A DNA stretch of 64,000 nucleotides, taken from assembly GCF_048323675.1 (NCBI RefSeq), contig NZ_JBLWFK010000003.1, positions 310,001-374,000 of the forward strand. Direction: 5' to 3'. The position numbers and the translations under genes are program-made. The notes under the pieces were generated by a model. That model saw only the letters and a list, made by a program, of their open reading frames with translations. It searched no databases and had not been told where the DNA came from. Each line of letters begins with the position of its first letter. The first letter of the stretch is position 1. Below, piece by piece: positions 1-9,160 of the stretch. The DNA is from Mangrovimicrobium sp048323675 (lineage in GTDB: Bacteria; Pseudomonadota; Gammaproteobacteria; Pseudomonadales; Halieaceae).

Positions 1-516
1 CTCGGTATCGAGGTTGAGCATCAGCGAGCCGCTGAGCATGCCGGCGTCGAGGTTGAGGGCACCACCAAGGCCGGTTTCCTCGTCGACCGTAAACAGCAGT
101 TCCAGGGGCGGGTGATCCACGCCGGAGGCCGTCATCAGCGCCGCGGCGGCAGCGCAGCCGATACCGTTATCCGCGCCCAGGGTCGTGCCGGTCGCACCCA
201 GCCAGCCATCGCGCACCGCCAGTTGCAGGGGATCGACCAGGAAATCGTGGGGGCTGTCGGCCTTCTTTACCGTGACCATGTCCAGGTGGTTCTGGATCAC
301 CACCGTGGGGTGCCCCTCGCGGCCCGGGCTGGCGGGCACCCGGACCAGCAGATTGCCGGCCTCATCACAGGTATGGCCAAAACCCCGGGCATCGGCCTGG
401 CCTATCAGGTAATCGCGTACCGCTGCCTCGTGCTTCGAGGGCCGGGGAATCTGGGTAATGCGGTAGAAGTGTTCCCAGAGGTCGGCGGGCTGCTGTGGGT
501 AATCGTGTGGTTTCAT
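1..516 (-). CDS. pepD: Aminoacyl-histidine dipeptidase PepD, N-terminal part (cut by window start)
   Basis: Cytosolic M20-family metallodipeptidase that splits Xaa-His and other dipeptides. The minus strand reads from an ATG at 516 through 172 codons to the window edge without a stop. Visible motifs are NHLDMV (metal-ligand His and catalytic-side Asp), GTTLGADNGIG (metal-ligand Asp) and DEETGLGGA (general-base Glu pair), in the order and spacing of the PepD/PepV branch of M20. The protein opens with a PADLWEHFYRITQIPRPS segment, typical of PepD. The C-terminal half lies outside the window. It is divergent from the small ORF at 697, with about 180 bases of shared upstream DNA. The family assignment is firm. 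Confidence 0.93.
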   Translation of the reverse strand, partial: MKPHDYPQQPADLWEHFYRITQIPRPSKHEAAVRDYLIGQADARGFGHTCDEAGNLLVRVPASPGREGHPTVVIQNHLDMVTVKKADSPHDFLVDPLQLAVRDGWLGATGTTLGADNGIGCAAAAALMTASGVDHPPLELLFTVDEETGLGGALNLDAGMLSGSLMLNLDTE

Positions 517-696
517 CGGTCGCTCGGGAAGCCTGGAAGCTCGGCAAAGTGGCAGAGTCGGGAGCCGCGCATTATAGCGCCGCGGGTGATATTTCACATA
601 AATCGCAGGCATTTTTTACGCCCAATCGCCCAGGGCGAAGCCTAGACTGGAAGCGAGTCGATACACCTCCCCATAGTCAATTCGGGTGACCGCAGT

Positions 697-882
697 ATGA
701 AGCGTAAAGACGATGGCAAGACCAGCCTGGTGGAGTTCCTGTCCAGCATCAGGTTTTCGCGCAAATCCAGCCGGACGGATGAAGGTGCCGGCCTGGGGCA
801 GTTCGCCGCATTCGACCAGCAGGTGTGCCCGGCGCGCCTGCGCAACCACGAAGACCAGTTCCTGGTGCGCAGCGCCAACTGA
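697..882 (+). CDS. Small hypothetical protein (61 aa)
   Basis: Short ORF between divergent pepD and cmoA. I do not recognise the family. The product is basic at the start (MKRKDDGK), then has a KTSLVEFLSSIRFSRKSSR segment and a soluble C-terminal half. It has no signal peptide or membrane segment. About 84% of its third codon positions are G or C, which matches neighbouring genes and supports real coding. The only ribosome-binding hint is GGGTGA about 7 bases before the ATG. A longer minus-strand ORF overlaps it but fits the local codon bias less well. Existence is moderately likely; the function is unknown. Confidence 0.5.
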   Translation: MKRKDDGKTSLVEFLSSIRFSRKSSRTDEGAGLGQFAAFDQQVCPARLRNHEDQFLVRSAN

Positions 883-977
883 TCCGCCCCACCATCGCGG
901 GTGATCGTATTCGCCCGCGCGCAACACCGGCGTGGTAGAATCCGGGCCCGCAGCATACCTCTGCCTGGATTCCTGCC

Positions 978-1709
978 ATGAGCGATTCCCGCGATACCAT
1001 CTACGCCAACCCCCTGCAAACTGCCGGCCTGTTCAGCTTTGACGCCCGGGTTGCCGAGGTATTCCCGGACATGATCCAGCGCTCGGTACCGGGCTATACC
1101 AATATCGTCGCCATGACCGGACTACTGGCCCAGCGTTTCGCCACACCCGGCAGCAATCTCTACGACCTCGGCTGCTCCCTCGGCGCCTCCTCCCTGGCAA
1201 TGCGCAGGAATATCGACAGCGACGACTGCCGGATCATCGGCGTGGACAATTCGCCGGCGATGCTCGCACGCTGCCGGGAAATCGTCGATGCGGATGATAC
1301 GGCGACCCCGGTGGAACTGCTCTGCGCGGACCTCGCCGACGTGGCTATCGAGAACGCCTCGGTGGTAGTGCTCAACTTCACCCTGCAGTTCGTACCGCAG
1401 GGCCAGCGCAACGCCGTGATCGAGCGCATCTACCAGGGCCTGCGCCCCGGAGGCATCCTGGTGCTCTCGGAGAAGGTGGTTTTCGAGAATCCGCACCTGG
1501 ATGCGCTCAACATCGAGCTGCACCACGAGTTCAAGCGCGCCAACGGCTACAGCGACCTGGAAATCGCGCAAAAGCGCGCCGCGCTGGAAAACGTGCTGGT
1601 TCCCGAAAGCCTCGCTCACCACAAACAGCGCATGCAGGGCGCGGGCTTCGGCGCCTGCGATGTCTGGTTCCAGTGCTTCAACTTCGCGTCCATGATCGCC
1701 CTGAAATGA
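978..1709 (+). CDS. cmoA: Carboxy-S-adenosyl-L-methionine synthase CmoA
   Basis: Converts SAM and prephenate to carboxy-SAM (Cx-SAM), the donor for 5-oxyacetyl-uridine at tRNA position 34. The 243-residue length is normal. The SAM-binding glycine loop LYDLGCSLGA is at residues 61-70, and the N-terminal DTIYA and FDARVAEVFPDMIQRSVPGY segments are family signatures. The stop overlaps the cmoB start by four bases (ATGA), so the two are translationally coupled and work in sequence. Confidence 0.97.
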   Translation: MSDSRDTIYANPLQTAGLFSFDARVAEVFPDMIQRSVPGYTNIVAMTGLLAQRFATPGSNLYDLGCSLGASSLAMRRNIDSDDCRIIGVDNSPAMLARCREIVDADDTATPVELLCADLADVAIENASVVVLNFTLQFVPQGQRNAVIERIYQGLRPGGILVLSEKVVFENPHLDALNIELHHEFKRANGYSDLEIAQKRAALENVLVPESLAHHKQRMQGAGFGACDVWFQCFNFASMIALK

Positions 1710-2686
1710 TCGACTACCAGCCCCTGATCGACAGCTGGCGGGACACCGCGCTGGCCGCGTGGGCGGAGCGCCTGCCAGGGCAACTGCAGCGCGGCATGTC
1801 CCTCGAGCGCTACGGCGACCTGCCGCGCTGGCTCAGGGTGCTGGACGCCCTGCCGGATATCCCGGTGACCACGACCGACATGGCTACTTCCAGGGTCGGC
1901 GCGCATACCAGCCCCCCCCTGCCCGCCGCGGAGCGCGAGCACCTCAGGGAAACGCTGATGGGACTGCACCCCTGGCGCAAGGGCCCCTTCGACCTGTTCG
2001 GCGTACACATCGACACCGAGTGGCGTTCGGACTGGAAATGGGACCGCCTCGTCAAGGACATTGCCCCACTCGAAGGCCGCCGGGTATTGGACGTGGGTTG
2101 CGGCAATGGCTACCACTGCTGGCGGATGACCGGCGCCGGCGCGGCCGAGGTCATCGGCATCGACCCGACCCCGCTGTTCGTGGTGCAATTCTGGGCCCTG
2201 CAGCGCTACCTGCGCCAGCCGGACACCTGGGTGCTGCCCTTGGGCATCGAAGCCGTACCCGAGAAGCTGCAGGCCTTCGACAGCGTTTTTTCCATGGGCG
2301 TCCTCTATCACCGGCGCTCGCCGATGGACCACCTGATCGCCCTGCGCGACTGCCTGCGCCCGGGTGGCCAGCTGGTACTGGAAACCCTGGTCATAGAGGG
2401 CAGCGCCGGCGCAGTGCTGGTTCCCGAGGGGCGCTATGCGCGTATGGGCAACGTATGGTTCCTGCCCAGCTGCGACACCCTGCTCAGCTGGTTGCGCAAG
2501 GTCGGATTTTGCCATCCGCGGGTGATCTCGGACGCCGTCACCGGCACCGATGAGCAGCGCGCCACGGACTGGATGACCTTCCACTCCCTGGCCCAGTTCC
2601 TCGACCCCGACGACAGGAGCCGGACCATCGAGGGTTATCCCGCGCCGCGACGCGCCGTGGTCCTGGCGGAAACCCCGGGGGCGTGA
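1706..2686 (+). CDS. cmoB: tRNA U34 carboxymethyltransferase CmoB
   Basis: Transfers the carboxymethyl group of Cx-SAM to 5-hydroxyuridine-34 of tRNA, giving cmo5U. The ATG at 1706 overlaps the cmoA stop and gives a 326-residue protein starting MIDYQPLIDSW, the usual CmoB length. A further upstream in-frame start would add unlikely residues inside cmoA. The SAM-binding motif VLDVGCGNGYHC lies at about residues 127-138, and the HPWRKGPFDLFG segment before it is characteristic. It is followed by 126 non-coding bases before gshA. Confidence 0.97.
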   Translation: MIDYQPLIDSWRDTALAAWAERLPGQLQRGMSLERYGDLPRWLRVLDALPDIPVTTTDMATSRVGAHTSPPLPAAEREHLRETLMGLHPWRKGPFDLFGVHIDTEWRSDWKWDRLVKDIAPLEGRRVLDVGCGNGYHCWRMTGAGAAEVIGIDPTPLFVVQFWALQRYLRQPDTWVLPLGIEAVPEKLQAFDSVFSMGVLYHRRSPMDHLIALRDCLRPGGQLVLETLVIEGSAGAVLVPEGRYARMGNVWFLPSCDTLLSWLRKVGFCHPRVISDAVTGTDEQRATDWMTFHSLAQFLDPDDRSRTIEGYPAPRRAVVLAETPGA

Positions 2687-2812
2687 ACTCTCCCCTAATC
2701 TGACTGTACTCGCCTGTGGGCCGGGGCTAAACTTGTCCGCGCCCACACGCATATCGCGGGAGCCCGACGCCTGGCGGGCCACGCCACCGCACTACCCGAC
2801 AAGGAGCTCGAA

Positions 2813-4408
2813 TTGGCTTCCCGATTGCAACAGCAGCTCGCGGCACTGGTCGCGCCACAACATCAACACCTTTTGCGCGATATCTGCCGCGGTATTGAAA
2901 AGGAGAGCCTGCGGGTCAGCCCCGCGGGGCGGCTGGCGCAGACCCCGCACCCGCAGGTGCTCGGTTCCGCCCTGACCCACAACTGGATCACCACCGACTT
3001 CTCCGAGGCGTTGCTGGAATTCATCACCCCGGTCAACAACGTGGTCGGCCAGAGCCTGCAGAAACTCGAGGACATCCACCGCTTCGTCTACAGCCAGCTG
3101 GGCGAGGAGATGCTGTGGACCACTTCCATGCCCTGCGTCATGGGTATCGACGATGAAATCCCGGTTGCGCTCTACGGCTCATCGAATGTCGCCCGGATGA
3201 AAACCACCTATCGCCACGGCCTGAGCCATCGTTACGGCCGGGTGATGCAGACCATCGCCGGTATTCACTACAATTTTTCCATGCCGCTGGAGTTCTGGGA
3301 CCAGGCCTGGGCGGCGGACGGCCACCAGCAGGAACTGGTGGACTACATTACCGAGCGCTACCTCGGCCTGATCCGCAATTTCCGTCGCCACGTATGGCTG
3401 CTGGTCTACCTGTTCGGCGCCTCTCCGGCACTCTGCGCCAGCTTCCTCCGCGGTCGCGACAACCACAACCTGGAACAATTCGACAACAGCGGCAAAACGC
3501 TCTACCTGCCCCACGCGACCTCACTGCGCATGGGCGACCTCGGCTACAACAGCGCCGCGCAGAAAAACCTCCGCGTCTGCTATAACTCGCTGGCCAGCTA
3601 CGTGGAAGCACTGCGCAGCGCCATCATGCGCCCGCACCCCGACTACGCCGCGTTTTCCCATGGGGAAAACGGCGAATACCAGCAGTTGAACGACAGCCTG
3701 CTGCAAATCGAAAACGAGTTCTACAGCCCGATTCGGCCCAAGCGCGTGACCCGTTCCGGCGAGACCCCGCTGCACGCACTCACCGAACGCGGTATCGAAT
3801 ACATCGAAGTCCGCTGTATCGACGTCAGCCCCTTTAGCCCCCTGGGCATCGACAGCGAGCAGATCAGGTTCATGGATTGCTTCCTGCTGCACTGCCTGTT
3901 ATCCGACAGCCCGGCCTGCGATGAACACGAGCAGGACAGCATCGCCGCAAACCTGGCGTCCGTGGTGAACCGCGGCCGGGAGCCCGGACTGCAGTTGCAG
4001 CGCAATGGCGGGGAAGTCCCGTTCAGCACATGGGCGGAACAGCTCATAGGTGAGATAGCCGGGGTAGCGGAGGCCTTTGACAGGGCCCAGGGCTGCCGGG
4101 ATTACAGCGCCAGTGTAGAGCTGCAACGACAGAAAATTGCCGACCCGGAGCGCACACCTTCGGCCAGGGTGCTGCGGGAGATGCGCGAGCAGGACCAGTC
4201 CTTCTTCCAGTTCGGGCTTGGCTACAGCACCCGCTGGGCCGAGCAGTTCCGCGCGAAGCCCCTGCCCCGCGACAAGCAAGCGGTCTTCCAGCACGAGGCG
4301 CAGCGCTCCCTGCAGGCGCAGCGGGACATCGAGGCCGCCGACCAGGTCAGCTTCGAGCAGTACCTCGCCGATTTCTACGGCCAGTACGACTCGCTGCCGG
4401 TGAATTGA
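2813..4408 (+). CDS. gshA: Glutamate-cysteine ligase GshA
   Basis: First step of glutathione synthesis: ATP-dependent joining of L-glutamate and L-cysteine. At 531 residues it belongs to the proteobacterial type-1 GshA family. The N-terminal segment RGIEKESLRV and TDFSEALLEFITP are family motifs of the glutamate/Mg site. The start is TTG at 2813, six bases after a clear AAGGAG; no ATG is better placed. Its stop overlaps the TTG start of the next gene (TTGA), so the two are coupled. Confidence 0.96.
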   Translation: MASRLQQQLAALVAPQHQHLLRDICRGIEKESLRVSPAGRLAQTPHPQVLGSALTHNWITTDFSEALLEFITPVNNVVGQSLQKLEDIHRFVYSQLGEEMLWTTSMPCVMGIDDEIPVALYGSSNVARMKTTYRHGLSHRYGRVMQTIAGIHYNFSMPLEFWDQAWAADGHQQELVDYITERYLGLIRNFRRHVWLLVYLFGASPALCASFLRGRDNHNLEQFDNSGKTLYLPHATSLRMGDLGYNSAAQKNLRVCYNSLASYVEALRSAIMRPHPDYAAFSHGENGEYQQLNDSLLQIENEFYSPIRPKRVTRSGETPLHALTERGIEYIEVRCIDVSPFSPLGIDSEQIRFMDCFLLHCLLSDSPACDEHEQDSIAANLASVVNRGREPGLQLQRNGGEVPFSTWAEQLIGEIAGVAEAFDRAQGCRDYSASVELQRQKIADPERTPSARVLREMREQDQSFFQFGLGYSTRWAEQFRAKPLPRDKQAVFQHEAQRSLQAQRDIEAADQVSFEQYLADFYGQYDSLPVN

Positions 4409-4986
4409 ATTATCTCGCGCACTTCCACCTGGCCTGGCCGGACCCGGGACTAATTGCCGGCGCCCTCGAGGGCGACTATCGCAAGGGTCCCCTGCGCGGC
4501 GAACTGCCCGCCCCGGTGGAACGCGGGATACGCCTGCACCGGGCGGTTGACGCCTATACCGACAGTCACCCGCTGATTGAGACGCTGCGCCGCCAGTTCC
4601 CCGACGGCCTGCGCCGCTACGCCGGCATCCTGATAGACCTCAGCTTCGACCACTTCCTGTGCCGGCACTGGCAGCGCTTTAACGACCTGCCCCGCGCCAG
4701 CTTTAACCAGTTGGTATACCGGGAACTGGCCGGCGCGCAGGCCGATCTCAGCCCACCGGCCCGGCGCATGGCGCAACGGATGAGCGACATCGACCTGCTG
4801 GATCACTACGCCCGCTGGGACACCATTCCCGCCAGCGCGGCGCGCATTGGCGAGCGACTGAAGCGCGGCAACCCCTTCCTCGACGCCGAACGGGACCTGG
4901 CGCCACACCGGGACGCCATCGAACAGGCGTTCCTGGCGTTCTACCCGCAACTGTTCGAATTCGCCCGCAGTCATCACCTGCCTTGA
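4405..4986 (+). CDS. acpH: Acyl carrier protein phosphodiesterase (AcpH family)
   Basis: AcpH-like hydrolase, a family that removes the 4'-phosphopantetheine group from holo-ACP. The protein starts MNYLAHFHLA, matching the MNxLAH opening of AcpH, and keeps the HRAVDAYTD and DLSFDHFLCRHW segments that carry conserved His/Asp of this HD-like fold. Length 193 is normal. The TTG start is fixed by the family N-terminus and by its overlap with the gshA stop. Coupling to gshA is a positional fact; a functional link is not obvious. Confidence 0.88.
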   Translation: MNYLAHFHLAWPDPGLIAGALEGDYRKGPLRGELPAPVERGIRLHRAVDAYTDSHPLIETLRRQFPDGLRRYAGILIDLSFDHFLCRHWQRFNDLPRASFNQLVYRELAGAQADLSPPARRMAQRMSDIDLLDHYARWDTIPASAARIGERLKRGNPFLDAERDLAPHRDAIEQAFLAFYPQLFEFARSHHLP

Positions 4987-5167
4987 ACTTCTGTACTCGC
5001 GCAGGCTCCAATACCCGGCATTGCGCCAGCTATCGGTCGCGCCCACTGCGCCGCGGCGGGCAGATGCGTTAAACTGGACGGCGACCCGGGGCGACAGGAT
5101 TGCCCGGACCCTGACCCGACAATCAAAAAATGCGGACCACCCGACACTCCGCCAAGGAACAAGCTAC

Positions 5168-5677
5168 ATGCTCAAGGCTCTCTCCCCCCGCACGGTTTTC
5201 GCTGGACTGGTTGCCCTCGCAGCCGTTTCCATGCTGTTCGCCGTGTTTTACCTGCAACGGCACCTGAACCTGCCACCCTGTCCGCTGTGCATGACCCAGC
5301 GGGTGTTTGTGGTCGGCTGGGGGCTGATCGCGCTGATTGCGGTGATCCATAACCCGGCGGGCGTGGGGAGACGGATATATGGCGCACTCTGCGCCATCAG
5401 TGCCGTACTCGGCGGAGCGGTGGCGGCGCGCCATGTCTGGTTGCAGTACCTGCCGGAAGACCAGGTCCCCGCCTGCGGCCCGAGCCTGGAATACATGCTG
5501 CAAACCCTGCCATTCAGCGAGACCCTGGAACTGGTGCTGATGGGGGACGGCAACTGTGCCGACGTGCAGTGGACCTTCCTCGGGCTCAGCATTCCCGAAC
5601 AGACACTCGCCGTTTTCGTCGTGGCGGCCCTTGTCAGCCTGTGGCAAACTCTGCGGAGCTACCCGCCGAGGACCTGA
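5168..5677 (+). CDS. dsbB: Disulfide bond formation protein DsbB
   Basis: Inner-membrane quinone reductase that reoxidises periplasmic DsbA. At 169 residues it has four hydrophobic segments, the first-loop pair Cys38/Cys41 (CPLC) and the second-loop pair Cys103/Cys130, all four redox cysteines of the family. ATG 5168 follows AAGGA by nine bases and starts a normal DsbB N-terminus; the longer upstream reading has no family match. It sits one base from rsd, the order seen for dsbH-algQ in Pseudomonas. Confidence 0.95.
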   Translation: MLKALSPRTVFAGLVALAAVSMLFAVFYLQRHLNLPPCPLCMTQRVFVVGWGLIALIAVIHNPAGVGRRIYGALCAISAVLGGAVAARHVWLQYLPEDQVPACGPSLEYMLQTLPFSETLELVLMGDGNCADVQWTFLGLSIPEQTLAVFVVAALVSLWQTLRSYPPRT

Positions 5678-5678
5678 A

Positions 5679-6149
5679 ATGCCGCAAAGCCATCGCGACA
5701 CGACGCAGCAGTTTGACGATGTAGAGGATTTACTCGGCCGCTGGCTGAAGGAACGTCGCGTACTGCTGGCGCGCTACACCCAGGTGGCGACCATTGTGAG
5801 CGCTCAGCTCAGCCTGGACGGCCTGGCGCGCAGCCAGCGCGAGTTCTGTGAAGTGCTGGTGGATTACATTTCCGCGGGGCATTTCGAGGTCTACCTGAAA
5901 CTGCTCGACGAGGCGGAAAGCTACGGGGACGGCAGCGACGCCCTGGCCGTTGCACTGATACCGGCGATTACCGATACCACGGAATTCATACTCGCCTACG
6001 AAGAGAAATACGCGCCGGACTTCGATGACACGATCAACCTGGATCGCGACCTGTCCGCGCTGGGTGAGATGCTGGAATCGCGCTTCACCCTGGAAGACCA
6101 GCTGATCGCCGGCCTGCACAACAGCCACCGGCGCCAGTCAGGTAACTGA
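5679..6149 (+). CDS. rsd: Anti-sigma70 / AlgQ-like regulator Rsd
   Basis: Rsd/AlgQ family protein that binds region 4 of the housekeeping sigma factor and affects sigma-factor competition. The ATG at 5679 comes one base after the dsbB stop and gives 156 residues. Recognisable parts are DVEDLLGRWLKERRVLLARY near the N-terminus and FCEVLVDYISAGHFEVYLKL in the middle, both hallmarks of the all-helical Rsd fold. It converges on fklB with only 16 bases between the stops. Confidence 0.93.
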   Translation: MPQSHRDTTQQFDDVEDLLGRWLKERRVLLARYTQVATIVSAQLSLDGLARSQREFCEVLVDYISAGHFEVYLKLLDEAESYGDGSDALAVALIPAITDTTEFILAYEEKYAPDFDDTINLDRDLSALGEMLESRFTLEDQLIAGLHNSHRRQSGN

Positions 6150-6165
6150 CGCCGGGGCTACAGCC

Positions 6166-6930
6166 TTACTTGCCGGCAGCGTCGTCCGCGCCTTCAGCTT
6201 TTTCCTGGCTGGGGATAGACACCAGCTCGACATCAAACACCAGCGCCGCGTTGGGGCCGATCATCTGGCCTGCACCGCCTGCGCCATAGCCGAGTTCCGG
6301 CGGAATGAACAGCTTCCACTTGGAACCCACCGGCATCAGTTGCAGGGCTTCGGTCCAGCCGGGAATGACCTGGCCGACACCAAAAGTCACGGTCTCACCG
6401 CGCTTGTAGGATGAATCGAATTCGGTGCCATCGATCAGCGTACCGGTGTAGTGAACCTCGACCGTGTCATCGGGACCGGGAACCGGGCCTTCACCCGCTT
6501 CGACGATTTCATACTGCAGGCCGCTGTCGGTGACGACAACGCCTTCGCGGGCCTTGTTCTGCTCGAGGAACTCGGTGGCAGCGGCGAGATTCGTATCCGC
6601 CAGCGCCTTTTGCTCGGCCTGCTGCTTGGCAATCATGTTTTCCTGGAAGGCCTGGATTTCGGCGGCGATCTCTTCGTCGGTCAGGCGTCCATCCTGCCCG
6701 GACACGCCGTCGCGGAAACCAGCAGTGAAAGCATCGATATCCACATTCATGCCGTCGGTACTCATGCGAGCACCCAGGTTATAGGCGATGCCGTAGCTCA
6801 GGCGTTGTTCGGAGGACTCCAGTGCAACCGGTGCTGCTGATTGCGCGTCTCCACCCGTTGACGACTGCTGGTTACATGCCTGCAGCCCCAATACGCCGAC
6901 GAGGGCAAGCGGCAAAGCTAACTTCTTCAT
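6166..6930 (-). CDS. FKBP-type peptidyl-prolyl isomerase, lipoprotein (FkpA/Mip/FklB type)
   Basis: Envelope prolyl isomerase and chaperone. The 254-residue precursor starts MKKLALPLALVGVLGLQAC; the lipobox places the lipidated Cys at residue 19. An N-terminal helical dimerisation domain (about 45-140) precedes an FKBP domain with VEVHYTGTLIDGTEFDSS, VIPGWTEALQLMPVGSKW and IPPELGYG, the usual active-site strings. The upstream in-frame extension was rejected because the signal sequence begins at the ATG at 6930. Divergent from the ABC-F gene across 248 bases. Confidence 0.93.
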   Translation of the reverse strand: MKKLALPLALVGVLGLQACNQQSSTGGDAQSAAPVALESSEQRLSYGIAYNLGARMSTDGMNVDIDAFTAGFRDGVSGQDGRLTDEEIAAEIQAFQENMIAKQQAEQKALADTNLAAATEFLEQNKAREGVVVTDSGLQYEIVEAGEGPVPGPDDTVEVHYTGTLIDGTEFDSSYKRGETVTFGVGQVIPGWTEALQLMPVGSKWKLFIPPELGYGAGGAGQMIGPNAALVFDVELVSIPSQEKAEGADDAAGK

Positions 6931-7178
6931 AGAATCAGTTCCATTATTGATTGCAAATGTGTGAATTTGGCCTTCCGCCAAATACTGCGATAAGCCCCGG
7001 CCTTGTCTGCCCGGGACACGATGCCGTAGCGCCGCGTGCACGGCCGACAGGACCAGCCTCCGCAAACGCGCCTCAGTGTACTATCCGTCCGAAGCGGTTG
7101 CTACCCCGCCCCGGCACTCAACAACGGGCCATTCGGCGCTGGTTATGACCACAACGGCAGCGTAAAATTCGCCGCCTC

Positions 7179-9080
7179 ATGATTATTCTTCGCGACATCG
7201 AACTCCGCCGGGGCAGCAAACTCCTGTTGCAGGAAGCCGACCTCACCATCCAGCCAGGGCAGCGCATCGCCCTGATCGGCGCCAATGGTTCCGGCAAATC
7301 CAGCCTGCTCGCACTCCTGCTCGGCCAGCTGCCCCCGGATACCGGCGACATCGAGGGGCTGGAGGGGCTGCGACTGGCGCACATGGCACAGGAGGTGGAA
7401 ACGACCCACCTGCCCGCAGCCGAATATGTGTGGCGGGGCGACAGCCAGCTCGCTAGACTCAGCGATGAACTGCAAGCGGCGGAAGCCAGCGGCGCCTTCG
7501 AGACCGCGGCGGCACTGCATTCACAGCTCGAAGCCATCGACGGCTACGATGGACCGCGCCGCGCGGAAGTCCTGCTCGACGGTCTCGGCTTTGCCCCCGG
7601 CGCGGGGCAGCGGCCGGTCAGCGACTTTTCCGGCGGCTGGCGCATCCGCCTGAACCTGGCCCGCGCCCTGATGGCGCCCTCCGACCTGTTGCTGCTCGAC
7701 GAACCGACCAACCACCTCGACCTCGATGCCACCGTGTGGCTGCAGCAGTGGCTGCAGCAATACGCCGGCACCCTGCTGATGATCTCCCACGACCGCGATT
7801 TCATCGACGCCACCTGCGAGCGCATCGTACATATCGAGGGCCGGCAGCTGGTGAGTTACCGCGGCAACTACAGCGAGTTCGAGACCCAGCGCGCCGAGCG
7901 CTTCGCCCAGCAGCAGGCCGCCTTCGACAAGCAGCAACGGCGCATCGCGGAGATCGACAGTTTCGTCCGGCGCTTCCGCTACAAGGCCAGCAAGGCCAAG
8001 CAGGCACAGAGCCGGCTCAAGGAACTGGAACGCATGCAGGCGGTGGCCCCGGCGCACTTCGACTCCAGCTTCGATTTCAGTTTTCCCCCGCCGGAAAAAA
8101 CCAGCGATCCGCTGCTGCAACTCAGCCAGGCGACCCTCGGCTACAGCGGCAGCCCGATCCTCAGCGGGGTCGACGTCATCCTCCGGCCGGGCAGCCGGAT
8201 CGGCCTGCTGGGCCGCAACGGCGCCGGCAAGTCCACCCTGCTGAAATCCCTGGTCGGCGAACTCCCCCTGCTGGGGGGCAGCCGCACACCGGGCGAGCAC
8301 TGCCATATCGGTTATTTCGACCAGCAACAGATGGAGGCACTGGACCTCGACGCCAGTCCCCTGCTGATGCTGCAGCGCCTGCGACCCCAGGCTCGCGAGC
8401 AGGAAATCCTCAACTTCCTCGGCGGTTTCGATTTCCGCGGCGAGGTCACCAGCAGCGCCGTGCGCCCGCTGTCCGGCGGTGAAAAAGCCCGCCTGGCGCT
8501 GTCGATGGTGGTCTGGCAGCGCCCCAACCTGCTGGTACTCGACGAACCCACCAACCACCTCGACCTGGAGATGCGCCACGCCATCGAACTGGCCCTGCAG
8601 GATTATCCCGGCGCCGTGGTACTGGTCAGCCATGACCGGCACCTGCTGCGCAACACCATCGACGACCTGCTGCTGGTTCACGATGGCCGGGTCGAAGAAT
8701 ACCGCGACGACCTCTCCGCCTATGAAAAATGGGTGGCCTCGCGCTTCCGCGGCACCCAGCCTGCTGCCGAGACAGCGGCACCGGAGTCCTCGCGCAAGGC
8801 CCAGCGCCAGCAGGCGGCGGCGGATCGCGAGCGCCTGCGGCCCCTGAAAAAATCCATCGCGAATACCGAACAGGCCATGGAAAAACTCCAGGCAACGCTC
8901 GCCGCGCTGCAGGAACGCCTCGGTGACACCGATCTCTACAGCGAAGGCCGCAAGGAGGAACTGGCCAGCCTGTTGCGGCAAGAGGGCGAACTGCGCCAGC
9001 AGCTGGAGCAGCTCGAGGAGCAGTGGCTGGAAATGCAGGATGAACTGGAGGCCCTGAGCACCGCAACCAGCGCCAACTGA
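7179..9080 (+). CDS. ABC-F family ATPase (YheS-like)
   Basis: Cytosolic twin-ATPase ABC-F protein, a family acting on ribosomes rather than in transport. At 633 residues it carries two nucleotide-binding domains: Walker A GANGSGKSS and GRNGAGKST, signatures FSGGW and LSGGEKARL, and Walker B LLLLDEPTNHLD and LLVLDEPTNHLD. The linker is rich in charged helices, and a coiled-coil C-terminal tail follows from about residue 540. It has no transmembrane part. Length and sequence fit YheS better than Uup or EttA. In Pseudomonas a similar gene sits near algQ. Confidence 0.93.
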   Translation: MIILRDIELRRGSKLLLQEADLTIQPGQRIALIGANGSGKSSLLALLLGQLPPDTGDIEGLEGLRLAHMAQEVETTHLPAAEYVWRGDSQLARLSDELQAAEASGAFETAAALHSQLEAIDGYDGPRRAEVLLDGLGFAPGAGQRPVSDFSGGWRIRLNLARALMAPSDLLLLDEPTNHLDLDATVWLQQWLQQYAGTLLMISHDRDFIDATCERIVHIEGRQLVSYRGNYSEFETQRAERFAQQQAAFDKQQRRIAEIDSFVRRFRYKASKAKQAQSRLKELERMQAVAPAHFDSSFDFSFPPPEKTSDPLLQLSQATLGYSGSPILSGVDVILRPGSRIGLLGRNGAGKSTLLKSLVGELPLLGGSRTPGEHCHIGYFDQQQMEALDLDASPLLMLQRLRPQAREQEILNFLGGFDFRGEVTSSAVRPLSGGEKARLALSMVVWQRPNLLVLDEPTNHLDLEMRHAIELALQDYPGAVVLVSHDRHLLRNTIDDLLLVHDGRVEEYRDDLSAYEKWVASRFRGTQPAAETAAPESSRKAQRQQAAADRERLRPLKKSIANTEQAMEKLQATLAALQERLGDTDLYSEGRKEELASLLRQEGELRQQLEQLEEQWLEMQDELEALSTATSAN

Positions 9081-9160
9081 GCAAGATTCGGGTTGCCGGT
9101 GGTCTTCCCTGCGCCGGAAAATAGCTCCACCTACTCCCATTACGGTACAGCAGCGTGGCA

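Noticed and set aside
1616..2782. 388-codon minus-strand ORF across cmoB
   Set aside because: Antisense shadow of cmoA/cmoB; low-complexity, no family resemblance.
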